NCBI RefSeq assembly: GCF_021869535.1
Contig: NW_026262668.1
Location: forward strand, 15,236,348-15,300,347
Reading direction: 5' to 3'
DNA from: Mytilus californianus
Lineage: Eukaryota > Mollusca > Bivalvia > Mytilida > Mytilidae
DNA length: 64,000 bases
Shown: piece after piece, positions 38,761 through 59,798 of the stretch
Layout: each line of letters starts with the position of its first letter
Position numbering within the stretch: position 1 is the first letter of the stretch
Translations under genes and position numbers: made by a program
Notes under the pieces: model-generated
What the model was told of the DNA's origin: nothing
The model's database searches: none
The model's input: only the letters and a program-made list of their open reading frames with translations

Positions 38761-39239
38761 ATCCTAGTCTTAAAATTTGCCACTGAACATGATCGTGTAA
38801 TTACTTAAGCGAGTAAGAACAAAAAAGATGCTTACCCTTATCAATTTATTTAATGTGCTTTCAAGCCGGATTCATGCTGTTTAAATTCAACTGATCCATA
38901 TGAATAGGAATGTTCTACTCCACTAGTGACAGCTATTGTATTACGTTAGTTAAAATCAAATTACAAGCAATACTCAGGGATAACCCTCATACAATAGCGG
39001 CTTGGTATGGATATCACTTAGACATTATTAAATTCATAAACAGTCTTCAAATGTAACTTCTCTAATCCTTATAAATGACTAAATTTAAATATATTAAAGG
39101 AAATACTTACAGTTTGTTTAACAATGGATAGACAGGACCGAAACAACTTGAAAACAATACAGACATTCAAAAAAAAATCCAAAACTATAAAATAGATAAA
39201 TACACCAAAGTCAAATCAACCCCTAAAAAAGGATGAATA

Positions 39240-39625
39240 GTATGTTTCTTTTCCACTAGTGGCAACTGTCGTGTTGTTCATGACAAGTAAACATCCTGAA
39301 TAAGTCTTAAGTCAGTAACTAGGAGAGGAATAGATGTGCCCTCAATAGCCACTGCATGCACTGCTTGTGGAGTTTTCGTCCACGAGGGCATCAGCAGCCT
39401 AGTCGACAACACTCATGTGTTGGCATGATATAGTATTAAGTTTTTTTATCCGATGTATTAACGACCAAAGCCAATTTTGCACAACTTGTTGTTCCTCAAT
39501 GCTCTTCAAGTTTGTACTTGATTTGGCGTTTTTTTCAACTGTTTTGTGTCGGGCGCGGCTAATGAGTCTTATTTATACTAAACGCTGGTTATCAATGCTC
39601 AATCATAAGACTGATACCTTTGATT
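39240..39625 (+). repeat. Family B repeat with extended upstream part
   Basis: TCCTCAATGCTCTTCAAGTT, TGTACTTGATTTGGCG, GGGCGCGGCTAATGAGTCTT and AAGACTGATACCTTTGATTA. The upstream 39240-39480 part is unique in this window. Confidence 0.65.
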
Positions 39626-39679
39626 AGATTTGATTAACTGTTGGATCGATTCCACTGCTGGTTGGAATTTCGTCACTAA

Positions 39680-39925
39680 GGTTATCACCAGCCCATGTTT
39701 AGCACTCCTATTTTATTTTATCATTATTATCAAAGTTGACTTTACATGAATTTGACTATTCTTATTTTTTCCTATCGGTCGTCACATATCTCCTAACGTT
39801 TCTCTGTATTTGTATATCCCTGGCTTTCAAATGTTCAGGTTTGAATGTTCCTGAAGGTAAATCCAGAAAAAGCTCTTTGGAGAAACGAAATTTATAATGT
39901 GTTATTTTCATATACTCGAAATACG
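39680..39925 (+). repeat. Family C repeat
   Basis: AAGTTGACTTTACATGAATT, CCTGGCTTTCAAATGTTCAG and ACGAAATTTATAATGTGTTA. Confidence 0.8.
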
Positions 39926-40059
39926 CTGTTACTACTATTGGGTCAAATACCGCAGACTATGAGTTCTGCACGAGGTTATCATCCAGCATGTAGCCAAGGC
40001 GTTTGTACTGGCATGACTGAAACGATACATCATTTTGTCTGTACATTTCCGGTGTAGAA

Positions 40060-41857
40060 AGGTGATTCTAGAAACACTTGACGTCATATAGAAATCAACA
40101 TGGTACTTTTTTTTATATAATAATTGTCAAACAAAAGAGAAACTGATTTACACTTTTCGAAAAAAAAACATAAACTTACCAAATGAACCTAGCTACCCAC
40201 ACTGTAAATGTCATTTATAAATAACTTGGTGTTCTTCATGGCGTTTCGTCTCTAATAAACTATAAATTATACCATCAATTGATTCCTGTTGCAAGGATAA
40301 TGATAGCAAATGTTTTGCTGAACGATACCAAAAACTGAACCCCAATACATGGAAATAAAAGAAACTATCAAACAGAAATTTAATACTGAACTAAGATTAA
40401 AACAAATTCAAAGTTAATTTATATAATGTTTATTCTGAGCTAGTAATCAGTATGACTCTGTTATTTTAGTAAGTTATGTATAGTTGCATATATTTTAATT
40501 CAGTGTAGTATGGAAGTCTTCCGCCATCTTGCATTGTAAAATAGCAAATCACAATAGGTTTAGATTTCAATCGAGTCAGCAAAATTGAGGAATGCAATTT
40601 ATTCATAAGAATTTTCGTTTAAATGAAAAAATGTATGAAGTTTTTAACTTATAATTACTAATAGTTTTACAAAGGTAGATTAGTGTTGCTTGATTTTAAA
40701 TATTTTTAACCTAGAGTTTTAGAGGTTCATTCGAAATTGTTTAATTTATACAGGAATCTACAGGAAATTGTCTTTTTTATGTTATAGTAGGCAAAAAATT
40801 TCGATGATCCTATTGTTTCATTTGATATTCTGAAAGATTTTATAAGACCTATCTTCTAATATTTATTTCTAAATTATATCATTTATTGTACCTTCTATTC
40901 ACCGAAGGATGTTTTTCTTTGTATAATCAATACAAAATGTGTCATTTTTCACAACTTTTAGCTTGAAAACATGCTCGGTGACCTATCATTTTTTATATAT
41001 TTTAGAACGTCACAATATATACTACATTTTGGCAAAGTATGAAAAATGTCATAATTTTTCGTATATACTCCCATACCGCTTTAAATCTTGACTGTTTTTT
41101 TTTTTTTTACATTTCTTTCGTTACAAGTTTAATTTAAATCTTGTTTCGTTCAATTGGTCATGTTTATTTTGTTTTTTTTTTTAGTTTTGATAAACAAGAA
41201 TAATGATATTATATTATTCCATTTCAATATTATTACTGTATGAATATTTTGAAGAAAAACAATTTGCAAACAACTAAACTGATACAAACAAATCACCTAT
41301 TAAATTTCTGGCATTTGAAACCATGTAGACTAAGGAGTAGGCTCACAAAGGGTAACTGTTGCCATTTAAAATCAAAATATGGTAATAATCATAATTATTG
41401 AATGAGTATCAGTCAAATACAAAACTAACAAGCTTACACAAATCCCATCATTACTCGTGACGTCATAAATGCACACCTAATGGGAAATTCATAGTTTTAC
41501 CTTTCTTTACAGAAACTTGAGATAATTTTTCCTGCAGACAACACTGAAAAAAACCAGTTTTTTTTACATTAAAAAATTCACAGTGGTAGGAGGGTGAGTT
41601 TCCCACAAGAAAAAGAACTTTCATCATACATTTAAACAGCAAAGTAAGGATTCGACCATTTGGTATTGTGGGAGGGAACAGGAAGATCTTTATTTTATTT
41701 TCAAGCAATTCTAAAAACTAAAAACTATTATTTATTTTTTGCGACATGATTACTGCATGAATATTTCATATACTACATTTCCAACATTTTGAATATTTAT
41801 TATTAAGCTGTATTTAGAAAGAATTTCTATTTTCGTCAGTTTTAAAAAGGCAGAAAA
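40060..41857. other. Intergenic, no supported feature
   Basis: AT-rich, no recurrent family, no coding-like frame. Confidence 0.45.
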
Positions 41858-42085
41858 TATCAAAGGGAGAATCAAAATTCATAATTCGACGAAAGACTAA
41901 AAAAAACATAGAAACAAACGAAAAGAAAAAAAAAATACAAACAACAACACGTGAGTCGCCGAATTGATGTCGACAAAATCATGGCGAAATAGATAAAAGA
42001 CGAAAAGACTATAACAAAGTCTACAAAACACTGCATAAAAACCTAAAGATTGAGCAACACGAACCCCATCAAAAAAGCGTTGACC
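41858..42085 (-). repeat. Family F repeat, diverged
   Basis: TATCAAAGGGAGAATCAAAA, ATTCGACGAAAGACTA and TTGAGCAACACGAACCCCAT, in reverse orientation. Confidence 0.7.
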
Positions 42086-42129
42086 TGTCATTTATTTTCA
42101 AAATTCTCCTTCCCCCTTTTACAATAATA

Positions 42130-42990
42130 TCAAATGACATTCCACTTATACTGTCTACAACATATAGTGAAGAGGTTAAGATATGTAAAAAATAGTTTAA
42201 TTCCGCCACATTTTTGTGTATATGTACCAAGTCGGATCGCGTCTGTTGTCTGTGAATGTTTTAAGTCAGTTGAAGAATGTGATGCTTATGCTAGATCATT
42301 GGTAGTCCTGATTTTCTCTGACTATTAATGACGTCTTCACATCTTAATCCATTGGATGTTGGATGTGTACTCATTGATACTTTAGTCTTAGATACATGAT
42401 TTTTTATTAGTTGTTATTGGCTTTGAACTAGCTGTCAGTAACTGTGAGTACTCTCAGATCTATACTTAGCGTCTTTGTTGTTGTTGGGATGTATAATAAA
42501 TACCCTGCCACGTCCAGTCTGTGTATTTGTTACTTGTTTTTCTGCTTTGTATCGATCTGATGAGTGAAGCCCTTTTCAACTGATTTTGATATATTGTTCA
42601 TATGTTTTACTGTTACATCACTGTCCCAGGTTGGGGGGAGGGGTGCCCGCAAACATGTTTAACCCCGCGACATTCTGTATGTTCATGTACCAAGTTAGGA
42701 GCCTGTAATTCAGTAGTTGTCGTCTGTTGCTGTATATCATATGTGTTTTTGTTCATTGTTTTGTACATAAATCAGTCCGTTAGTTTTCTCGTTTAAATTG
42801 TATTACGTTTGTCATTTCGGGGTCTTTTATAGCTGACTATGTAATATGGGGTTTGCTCATTGTTGAAGGTCGTACGGTGACCTACAGTTGTTAACTTCTA
42901 TGTCTATTGTGGAATTCAACTAGCCTACGATTCACTTTGTTGTTTTGTCTTTTTAGACAGCTGTCTCATTGACGTATACTCTACTTCTGT
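42130..42990 (-). mobile_element. Long dispersed element whose end defines family A
   Basis: In + reading it contains GGCTTTGAACTAGCTGTCAG, ACCCTGCCACGTCCAGTCTG, TCGATCTGATGAGTGAAGCC, ACTGTCCCAGGTTGGGG, AGGAGCCTGTAATTCAGTAG, GTTGAAGGTCGTACGGTGAC and CTGTCTCATTGACGTATACT. The last part is the reverse complement of the start of family A copies, so those are relatives in the opposite direction. I remember this unit as very abundant in mussels. No protein is encoded, so it is non-autonomous or truncated. Confidence 0.7.
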
Positions 42991-42999
42991 TGTTCGTAG

Positions 43000-44268
43000 T
43001 TAACATTAAACAAAATATTTAATTTACTTTCAATGAATTATTTTACATCGAAAATATTACTAGTAGTTTAGACATCATGGATCAAAATTTGGGGTCGAAT
43101 TTAATTCTTGTTCTTGTTCTCCTGTGCCATCAGTAAAATAAACGATATATAAAACAGGAATGATTTTGTATAGAAGTTTCATTTGTAATTGTTTAAAAAT
43201 GTAGATTTAGCAAAATTGTAAAGAATAGTAAATTTTTTGACTGAATAATAAAAATAATAAGAAGAAAAAAATACAAAATAGTAATGCTAATAATAATTAT
43301 AATAAAAATTATGGAAATAATAACGTTAATAAAATCTTTTACTTTCTGATCGATATGGTAGAATGATATGACTAAAAAGTAAATTTTCTGTGGTTTTAAT
43401 TACTTGATATCGTCATCTCTAATCCTTTATTACATCCGTTAATATAATAATAACATAATGTAAATTAGTTCAATAATTTGCCAACCCTTAACAATGAATA
43501 ATATCTTTTTCTCACTTATTCTATTATTAAAATGGCTGACTTCTAACCCTCATCAGAGTCCTATTACTACAGCTTTCACGCGACGTGTTATTGACTCCGC
43601 CCTCCTAACAGAACATCCAATTATGATCTGTTTGGGTGTTAATTTCACATCCTTTACTGAATATGGACGGGAAATGAGAATAGTTGAAAATTAAATGCTA
43701 AATCGATTCATAAAAATTCACAATTATACACGCATAAAAAGGAAAAGGCACCAATGAAAAGAAAAGTTAACTTAAATAACAAATGACGCTCTCTCTGACC
43801 AACTAATCTATCGGTTGTCATTATCTCCTTTGAGTTTGTTACCAGCAATTTTTCTTGTCGGTTCAGTGACTTCTAGCACTGATTGTATACCCGGTTTGGT
43901 ACATATTACACCCTACTCAGCCAAAAAAAGGTAATGTGTCGCTTGACAAAACATTAAATTTGATAATCAGACCTTGTGAAAAGAAGATTATTTTTTGGAG
44001 AAGAAATTAGCTCAATTCAACAGGAATAATCTTTCTGCAGAAAAAAGAAACCAGTGGTTAATTACTTATATCTTATTTAAAAGTGTATATGGTAAAATTT
44101 CTAATTTAAATTGGAATCAGAGAACTTGGACCGCATCGTAAACAGTACAACATATAAGGAAAGGATTATCAAAATGATGTGAAAAATGTCTTATTTGAAA
44201 CTTAAACTATACATTTAAGAAACCTCAATCATTTATAAGTGAAGAATTTTTTACGCAACTTTTAAAAG
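43000..44268 (+). promoter_or_regulatory. Repeat-poor upstream flank of BARHL, likely promoter and 5'UTR
   Basis: No family A-H repeat is recognisable here, unlike most of the window. A less AT-rich patch at about 43545-43630 contains CCGCCC (43597-43602) and CCAAT (43617-43621). TATAAG occurs at 44153 and 44233, but no initiator can be fixed by eye. The translation start context is AAAAGATGTC, with A at -3. The transcription start is unknown. Confidence 0.35.
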
Positions 44269-54019
<9,751 letters not shown>

Positions 54020-54377
54020 TCTCATTTTAGTGTTCATAAATTAACAGTTCAATTGACTAGTATTCGCCGTACGGAGCCCCTGTTGTTCTGAATGATTCAT
54101 TGGTGTAAACTGATGTTTAATATGGTTGACTGCTATCCATTGAAAGAAAACACTTTTTAATTATGGAATTAATTTTCTATAGTAATATATGGACTCATTT
54201 CAGGAATCTGTATCGAGACACTTTGTGCAATATGATAAAACAATATAAAATAAGTTATATACAGTTAACTAATTCTTATTTGCGTATGTATTTTGTATAT
54301 TCTCACATATATGTACAGGAACCATTATACTGTAATATTTCTTTCTTTATTTATTGTTTCAATTTTAAATTGTTGTA

Positions 54378-54435
54378 AATAAAACGATATTGGCCGAAGT
54401 AGTACTGTCTTTATTCTAAGACAACAGTAAATAAA
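54378..54435 (+). terminator. Candidate BARHL poly(A) signals
   Basis: AATAAA occurs at 54378-54383 and again at 54430-54435, about 360 and 410 bp after the stop codon. The first is followed by a T/G-rich stretch (TAGTACTGTCTTTATTC), as a downstream element should be. The implied 3'UTR is 54020 to about 54400. AATAAA is common in AT-rich DNA, so position is the main support. Confidence 0.5.
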
Positions 54436-55296
54436 AAAGATAAACATAAAAACAAAAGGTTATGGTTTTACTTAATGTACTCTACTCTTTTGTCAAAATT
54501 TTATTTAAAAAGAGGGTTTTATGGTGTGTTTATTATTGTTACAAAATCCGTAAGATACCAAGAGCAAAGAAAAACGTGTTACTGCTGTTCTTCAAACAAC
54601 AATTGCATGCAAAGAGACAGTCCAATGCAGTGAGGCCGTCAACTTTGAATTTGAAATTCCAGACTGCCTGTAGAACAAATTAGAGCGGATGTCTCTGCTT
54701 GATGTCGATAACCTTAAATCTACAGTTGGACATCAGTTCTTACAAATAAAAAAATATTTTTTTACTAATTTTAATTTCAAACTTTGAGAAACAATCGAAC
54801 TTAAAACATTCAAATCTTACAACATCAAGCAAAAGAAATTTTATACCAAGAAAAGATGAAAACTCGAATTAATCCATAAAACTAAAGGAAATATGTTTTA
54901 CAGAGAAGAAAATATTGAAAATGGACTTCTAGACTAGAACTGTTCTAAATCACGACGAAACAGCGGCTCTAATTACGTCATTTAGAAATGTTCTGCACTT
55001 TTTTATGTCTAGTTCTCTTACATATTTTCTAGCAGTTATGAATAAAGGTTAGAACTGATCCTAACTCTATGCAGCAAAATAAGGATGAAAGTTATATGAA
55101 CAATTTACTGATTATAATGGGCTAAACAATCTAACAAATCCTTTCATAAGCTGCTCAAAACACCAAAACCATACAAACATTTAGACGAAATAGATTGGAG
55201 TAATTGGTTAAAAAAAAAGAAAGAAAAATTATTTAGTCGTAGGCAAAAAGTAAACATAAAAGTCACAAATATGAAACCGAAAACAAAGTTCTTTTG
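54436..55296. other. Intergenic, no supported feature
   Basis: AT-rich DNA after the BARHL 3'UTR; no recurrent family or coding-like frame. Confidence 0.45.
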
Positions 55297-55404
55297 ACAT
55301 CGATAAACGGCTTGTGTACGATTACATCGATAAACAGAACGTATCCGTTGACATCGATAAAGAGAACGTATTCGATGACATCGATAAAGAGAACAGAAGT
55401 ATCC
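55297..55404. repeat. Tandem repeat, 27-bp unit x4
   Basis: Units start at 55297, 55324, 55351 and 55378, each with ACATCGATAAA. Because 27 is a multiple of three, both strands stay open and give 9-residue repeats (TSIKRTYSM type on +). Confidence 0.93.
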
Positions 55405-55756
55405 CATGACACAGATTGTCGATATTGGTTAAGATATATAGTAGTTGTGACAAGTTTATTAAAAATAATTAAGGATTGTAAACAAACATTTGAACACTTC
55501 ATATTATATACAGGTGCTTCCGGCATGATGCTTAGTATACTATGAAAACTTTATAGTTGAAAACGGACTCCATCTTGAAATCTTAAAATTTTAGATACAA
55601 TTTTGTAGATAAATAACACGATACATAAGATACGAAAGAGCTTCTTTATAGTTGTTTGAATGGTCTTGAAGCATACCACGATAAAGTTATAATATTTTAT
55701 TTCTGGAGATTTATATGCAATGTAAACTTAATCGTTGTTGAGGCTTTATTAAGATT

Positions 55757-56010
55757 TATTATCGGGTTTGTACTAACATGAGCAACACGACAGATGCCAC
55801 ATGTGGAACAGGATCTGCTTGCCCCCTTCCGGAGCAACTGAGATCACACCCAGTTTTTCGTGGTTTTCGTGTTGCTCAGTCTTTAGTTTTTTATGTTGTG
55901 TTTTGTGTACTGTTGTTTGTATGTTTGTCTTTTCTTTTTTTAGCCATGGTGTTGTCAGTTTATTTTCTACTTATGTTTGAATGTCCCTTTGGTATCTTTA
56001 GCCTCTCTTT
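55757..56010 (+). repeat. Family F repeat
   Basis: TATCGGGTTTGTACTAACAT, AACACGACAGATGCCACATG, CCGGAGCAACTGAGATCACA and GAATGTCCCTTTGGTATCTT. The 101-codon frame across it is repeat-derived. Confidence 0.88.
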
Positions 56011-57281
56011 TAGTGAAAACATGGTACAACTACAGGCTTACACTTATTTAGAAACATTGTTTGCAAAAAAAACAAATGGCTAGCACAACTGTTAGCTCTT
56101 AAGCACTAAGCAATTAAATAGTATCTCTTCTACATTCAAAATAAAAGTATGTCATAGTCCGTTTAATGAGGTATCTTTTCGGAGAATGTACACTGCACTT
56201 TACTCACAGTCCAGAACGTCAAGTGTTTTACGTTCTAGCTCACACAATCACAGAAAATAAATGTCATGCTATGTTGTATACCCACTTTACTTCCGTATTC
56301 CAAGTTACTATTCAGAAACTTTACTAATAAATGAATCTGACCGTGTCTTGACGTGTACTTCTAAGATTTGATTAACCCTGGCATAAGAATATAAGTATAA
56401 GAGAAACACTGAAATTGTGTTAAAACTATAAGTAAAATTATAAGACAATGGGTGACCCAAGCTATTCCCCTATGGATAAAATCTACAAAGTAAAATCACA
56501 AAGATATGCACACATGTAGACAACAACAAAGGTTAGAATCTGAGAAAAACCAATAAAACTGCTCATTAAAAAGTTCTTCTTAGGAAAGGACAAATATCGT
56601 ATTAACACATGAAATAAGTTTGTTATATCAGAAAATAATTCAAATCTCTAATCTCAAAAATCACAGAACATTATACAATACTTATAATCCTAAGATTTTC
56701 CTTTTTTCGCTTCAAATATACAAAGGCCGCTTCTATTTCTTGACTTATTTTGAAATAAGCCGAGAAATTTATGGATACGATCTCTTAATGCAATACACAT
56801 CTCTGAGCAAATTCAGCCATGTTAAATAGAAAATCAAAATTTGAAATACAGACGACAGTATAGAAATGTAACGAGTCAACAGAACACTGATCTTTGATAG
56901 TTTCTGTTTAATTCATCAACAACTTTTTTCAAATGTTGAACATATCTTCGTGTATAATTTTGTGAGAAAAAAGTGTCTTGTGCTGGTGTCTTTTGTTTAT
57001 AAATACACATATCTGTGTGTTTGATTTGTGCCTTTTTATTGTTAGAATGTTTTGTAATTTCCATATTGGGCTAATCATTTTTTTGTCTGGTATTGTAGAA
57101 ATTTCTGCTTAATTTTCGGATCCCTGAATTTGGAAGGATACACCTGTACACTTTTCAGATTTTTTTTCTTCAGATTTTCTACGTTAGTGACTTTTTTACA
57201 AATGTTGTTTGTCCCAGTAAACAATTTTTTGTTGAATTGCTTGCTTTTAAATTGTCTCATCTAAATTGTGAAATTACCGAA
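56011..57281. other. Intergenic, no supported feature
   Basis: No recurrent family and no coding-like frame. Confidence 0.45.
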
Positions 57282-57575
57282 TTAGAGTTAACACCGAATT
57301 CGTACTTACCATGAACAACACGACGTGTTTCACACATGGAGCAGGATCTGCTTAGTCTGCTGTGGCATCTGAGGTCATCCCCGGTTTTAAGTGGGATTCG
57401 TGTTGATCGGTAGTTAGTTTTATATGTAGTGTTTTTGAAGACTGTTGTTTGTCTTTTTGTAAATTTTTATTTTTGCCATGATTTTGTCGTTCTCTGTTCG
57501 ACTTCTTTTGATTTTGTCGTTCTCTCTTCGACTTCTTTTGATTTTGCCTCTGGTATCTTCTGCCTCTTTTTTTCA
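57282..57575 (+). repeat. Family F repeat with internal 30-bp duplication
   Basis: ACCGAATTAGAGTTAACACC, GGAGCAGGATCTGCTTAG and CTCTGGTATC ends. A 30-bp unit (GATTTTGTCGTTCTCTGTTC onward) is tandemly doubled at 57480-57509 and 57510-57539, with one base difference. Confidence 0.85.
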
Positions 57576-58149
57576 CCTAACTCGGCAGTTTCAAACAGTA
57601 TAGATAGCTATGTTTATTTTTAGCATTATAAAAGCATTATCATTTTCAGAAACCATTTAACAAAATACGGTCATTACCACACAAGGATTTTTATGCGTAA
57701 AACTTTCAAATTAAATGTGTCATAAATTTGACTATAATGTCAAACCAAATAATATACACCTCTATATTACACCTCCTATTATAAAGTAAATGATTACAAA
57801 TGTGGTATACCGTCTGTGCTTTATAGTTTATTATGACAGTATATCTGATACGTAGATTTATAAACTGATAGATGATCGTGTATTATTAAAGTGGTCACAA
57901 CACATAGTTATAGGCGACACTGATAGATGGTGAAGTGTGAAAAAGTTTACTTTTTAACACAGTGTCATTTGTCAGAAATACTTCCGATATATATTGCAAA
58001 TCAGTAGGATGGTAGGTGGAAATATTTCTAATGCGATCTTAAACAACCCTTGCATGATATACATTTTTGTTGTTACGAATGTTTCAGCAAATATGAAAAT
58101 AATTACAAATCAATACTTTTGGTATTAATTATCAAGTACATAGAAAAGT

Positions 58150-58560
58150 ATTAACAAAAATACCGAACTCCAAAGTAAATTCAAAAAGGGGATGTAAAAA
58201 AAAGGACAAAATCAAACGTTTAGTTGTTATCAAATAGTCCGTTTCTATGTATGTTGGCATTTGTTTGTGTAGCAGTTCAGTGTTTATGTTGTTCCATTTT
58301 TTTCCTCTTATAGTTGATGTGTTTCCTTCGGTTTTAGTATGTGACCCGGATTTGTTTCAGTTAAATCGATTTATGACTATCGAACAGTGGTATACTGCTG
58401 TTGCCTTTTTTTTTTTAACTATATCAACCAAATTAACGAAAATATTCCTGACTGTGTACAGGAATTTTTCGAAGAAAATGTTTGCCTAAACCTGGTTTTA
58501 AAGCTAGCTAAACATCCCACAAGTATGACAGTTAGTTATAATTCCTTTATATTGACACAA
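58150..58560. mobile_element. Mosaic of family E pieces in alternating orientation
   Basis: 58150-58218 is minus (AAAATACCGAACTCCAAAGT), 58220-58412 is plus (TATCAAATAGTCCGTTTCTA to CTGCTGTTGCCTT), and about 58440-58545 is minus again (CCTAAACCTGGTTTTAAAGC). All three belong to the Penelope-like 3' tail family. Confidence 0.65.
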
Positions 58561-58797
58561 TTCAGTGATCAATCCAAATAGACATATATTCATACCAGGG
58601 GTGACAGATAACCGAGAAGTCTAGCTCGAAAGTTACTGTTTTTCTGTTATGGTTTTACATTAATTCTGGTCATATGCAAAAATGACACAAATATGATAAT
58701 TCTGTCTGTTAACAGATTATGATGATTCCAAGTGATAATTCTGATCATTTTAAAAATGTACCAGATTGAATGGTTGATTACAAATGTAAGCTAACAT

Positions 58798-59115
58798 CTC
58801 AGAACTAGAATCTATGACAAACGAGACGATTTTAATTTTGAAATTATCAATTTCCCCCACCTTACCAGCAATATACCAACTTCATCTGCATATGGGATAT
58901 ACATTTCTTAACTCATTCGGTATTCAAGAGCTTGTAGCTGCTACTCAGACTTTATCAAACGTCACCAGTTTCTGAGCAGAAAGTTGATGAACCAGGTTTA
59001 TGTCAAAGAACGTTCGTCCTATTTCTATAAAGAGTTCATCGGAAGATACCAAGACCTTATTGATGAATATTCCGTATCAACTTCACAATTAATACATGAT
59101 GGTCTTGAAGTATAG
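58798..59115 (+). pseudogene. Penelope-like reverse transcriptase, C-terminal part
   Basis: One frame reads RIYDKRDDFNFEIINFPHLT, SNIPTSSAYGIYIS, an in-frame TAA at 58909-58911, then LIRYSRACSCYSDFIKRHQF, KLMNQVYVKERSSYFYKEFI and GRYQDLIDEYSVSTSQL, ending at TAG 59113-59115. Only one internal stop in ~105 codons makes this the best preserved RT piece here. Everything N-terminal, including the catalytic motif, is missing, as expected for 5' truncation during retrotransposition. Confidence 0.85.
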
Positions 59116-59798
59116 ATTCTAGGTACTGACGTTGTTTATCATCTTAATTACGTGTTATAGTGTTCTTTTATTTGTCTTTGTAAATTATTAACCTTCACTG
59201 TTTAGTCCATTTTTGGTAATATCCTTTTGGCGTACCTCGGTACTTATACATCCTGCCATTGTGTTATTGTGCTATGGTAATATTTTGTATTCTTGTCTTT
59301 CGTTTTTGCTTATGTGCTTTGTCTATATGCAATGTTGTTTTTCTTTGTTGACATATTTTTTTGTTTTATAGTGATTAAGATTATAACACAATGTAGACTG
59401 TTGTACCCCTATTTTAGAAATTTTTTCCTATTATATCTGTTTGTTTTGTTCACACATTGTTGTCAATATAATGGAATTATATGCGACTGTCATACAAGTG
59501 AGAGGTTTAGCTAGCTATAAAACCAGGTTTAATCCACCATTTTCTACATAAGGAAATGCCTGTACCAAATCAGGAGTATGAAAGTTGTTATCCATTCGTT
59601 TGATGTGTATGAGCTTTTGTTTTTGTCATTTGATAAGGGACTCTCCGTTTTGAATTTTCTTTGGAGTTCGGTATTTTTTGTTATTCTTCTTTATATTTCA
59701 GTTATAATTAAATTTTCAATTCAAAGGTTGTTACCCGGATTTGTGTTTGCTTAATCGAATTTGACTATTGAACAGCGGTATACTGTTGTTGCCTTTAT
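59116..59798 (+). mobile_element. 3' untranslated tail of the Penelope-like copy (family E)
   Basis: It follows the RT stop without a break: GTGTTATTGTGCTATGGTAA, TTATAACACAATGTAGACTG, GACTGTCATACAAGTGAGAG, AACCAGGTTTAATCCACCAT, TTCTTTGGAGTTCGGTATTT and the terminal AGCGGTATACTGTTGTTGCC. The terminal modules are those that recur alone as family E. Confidence 0.7.
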
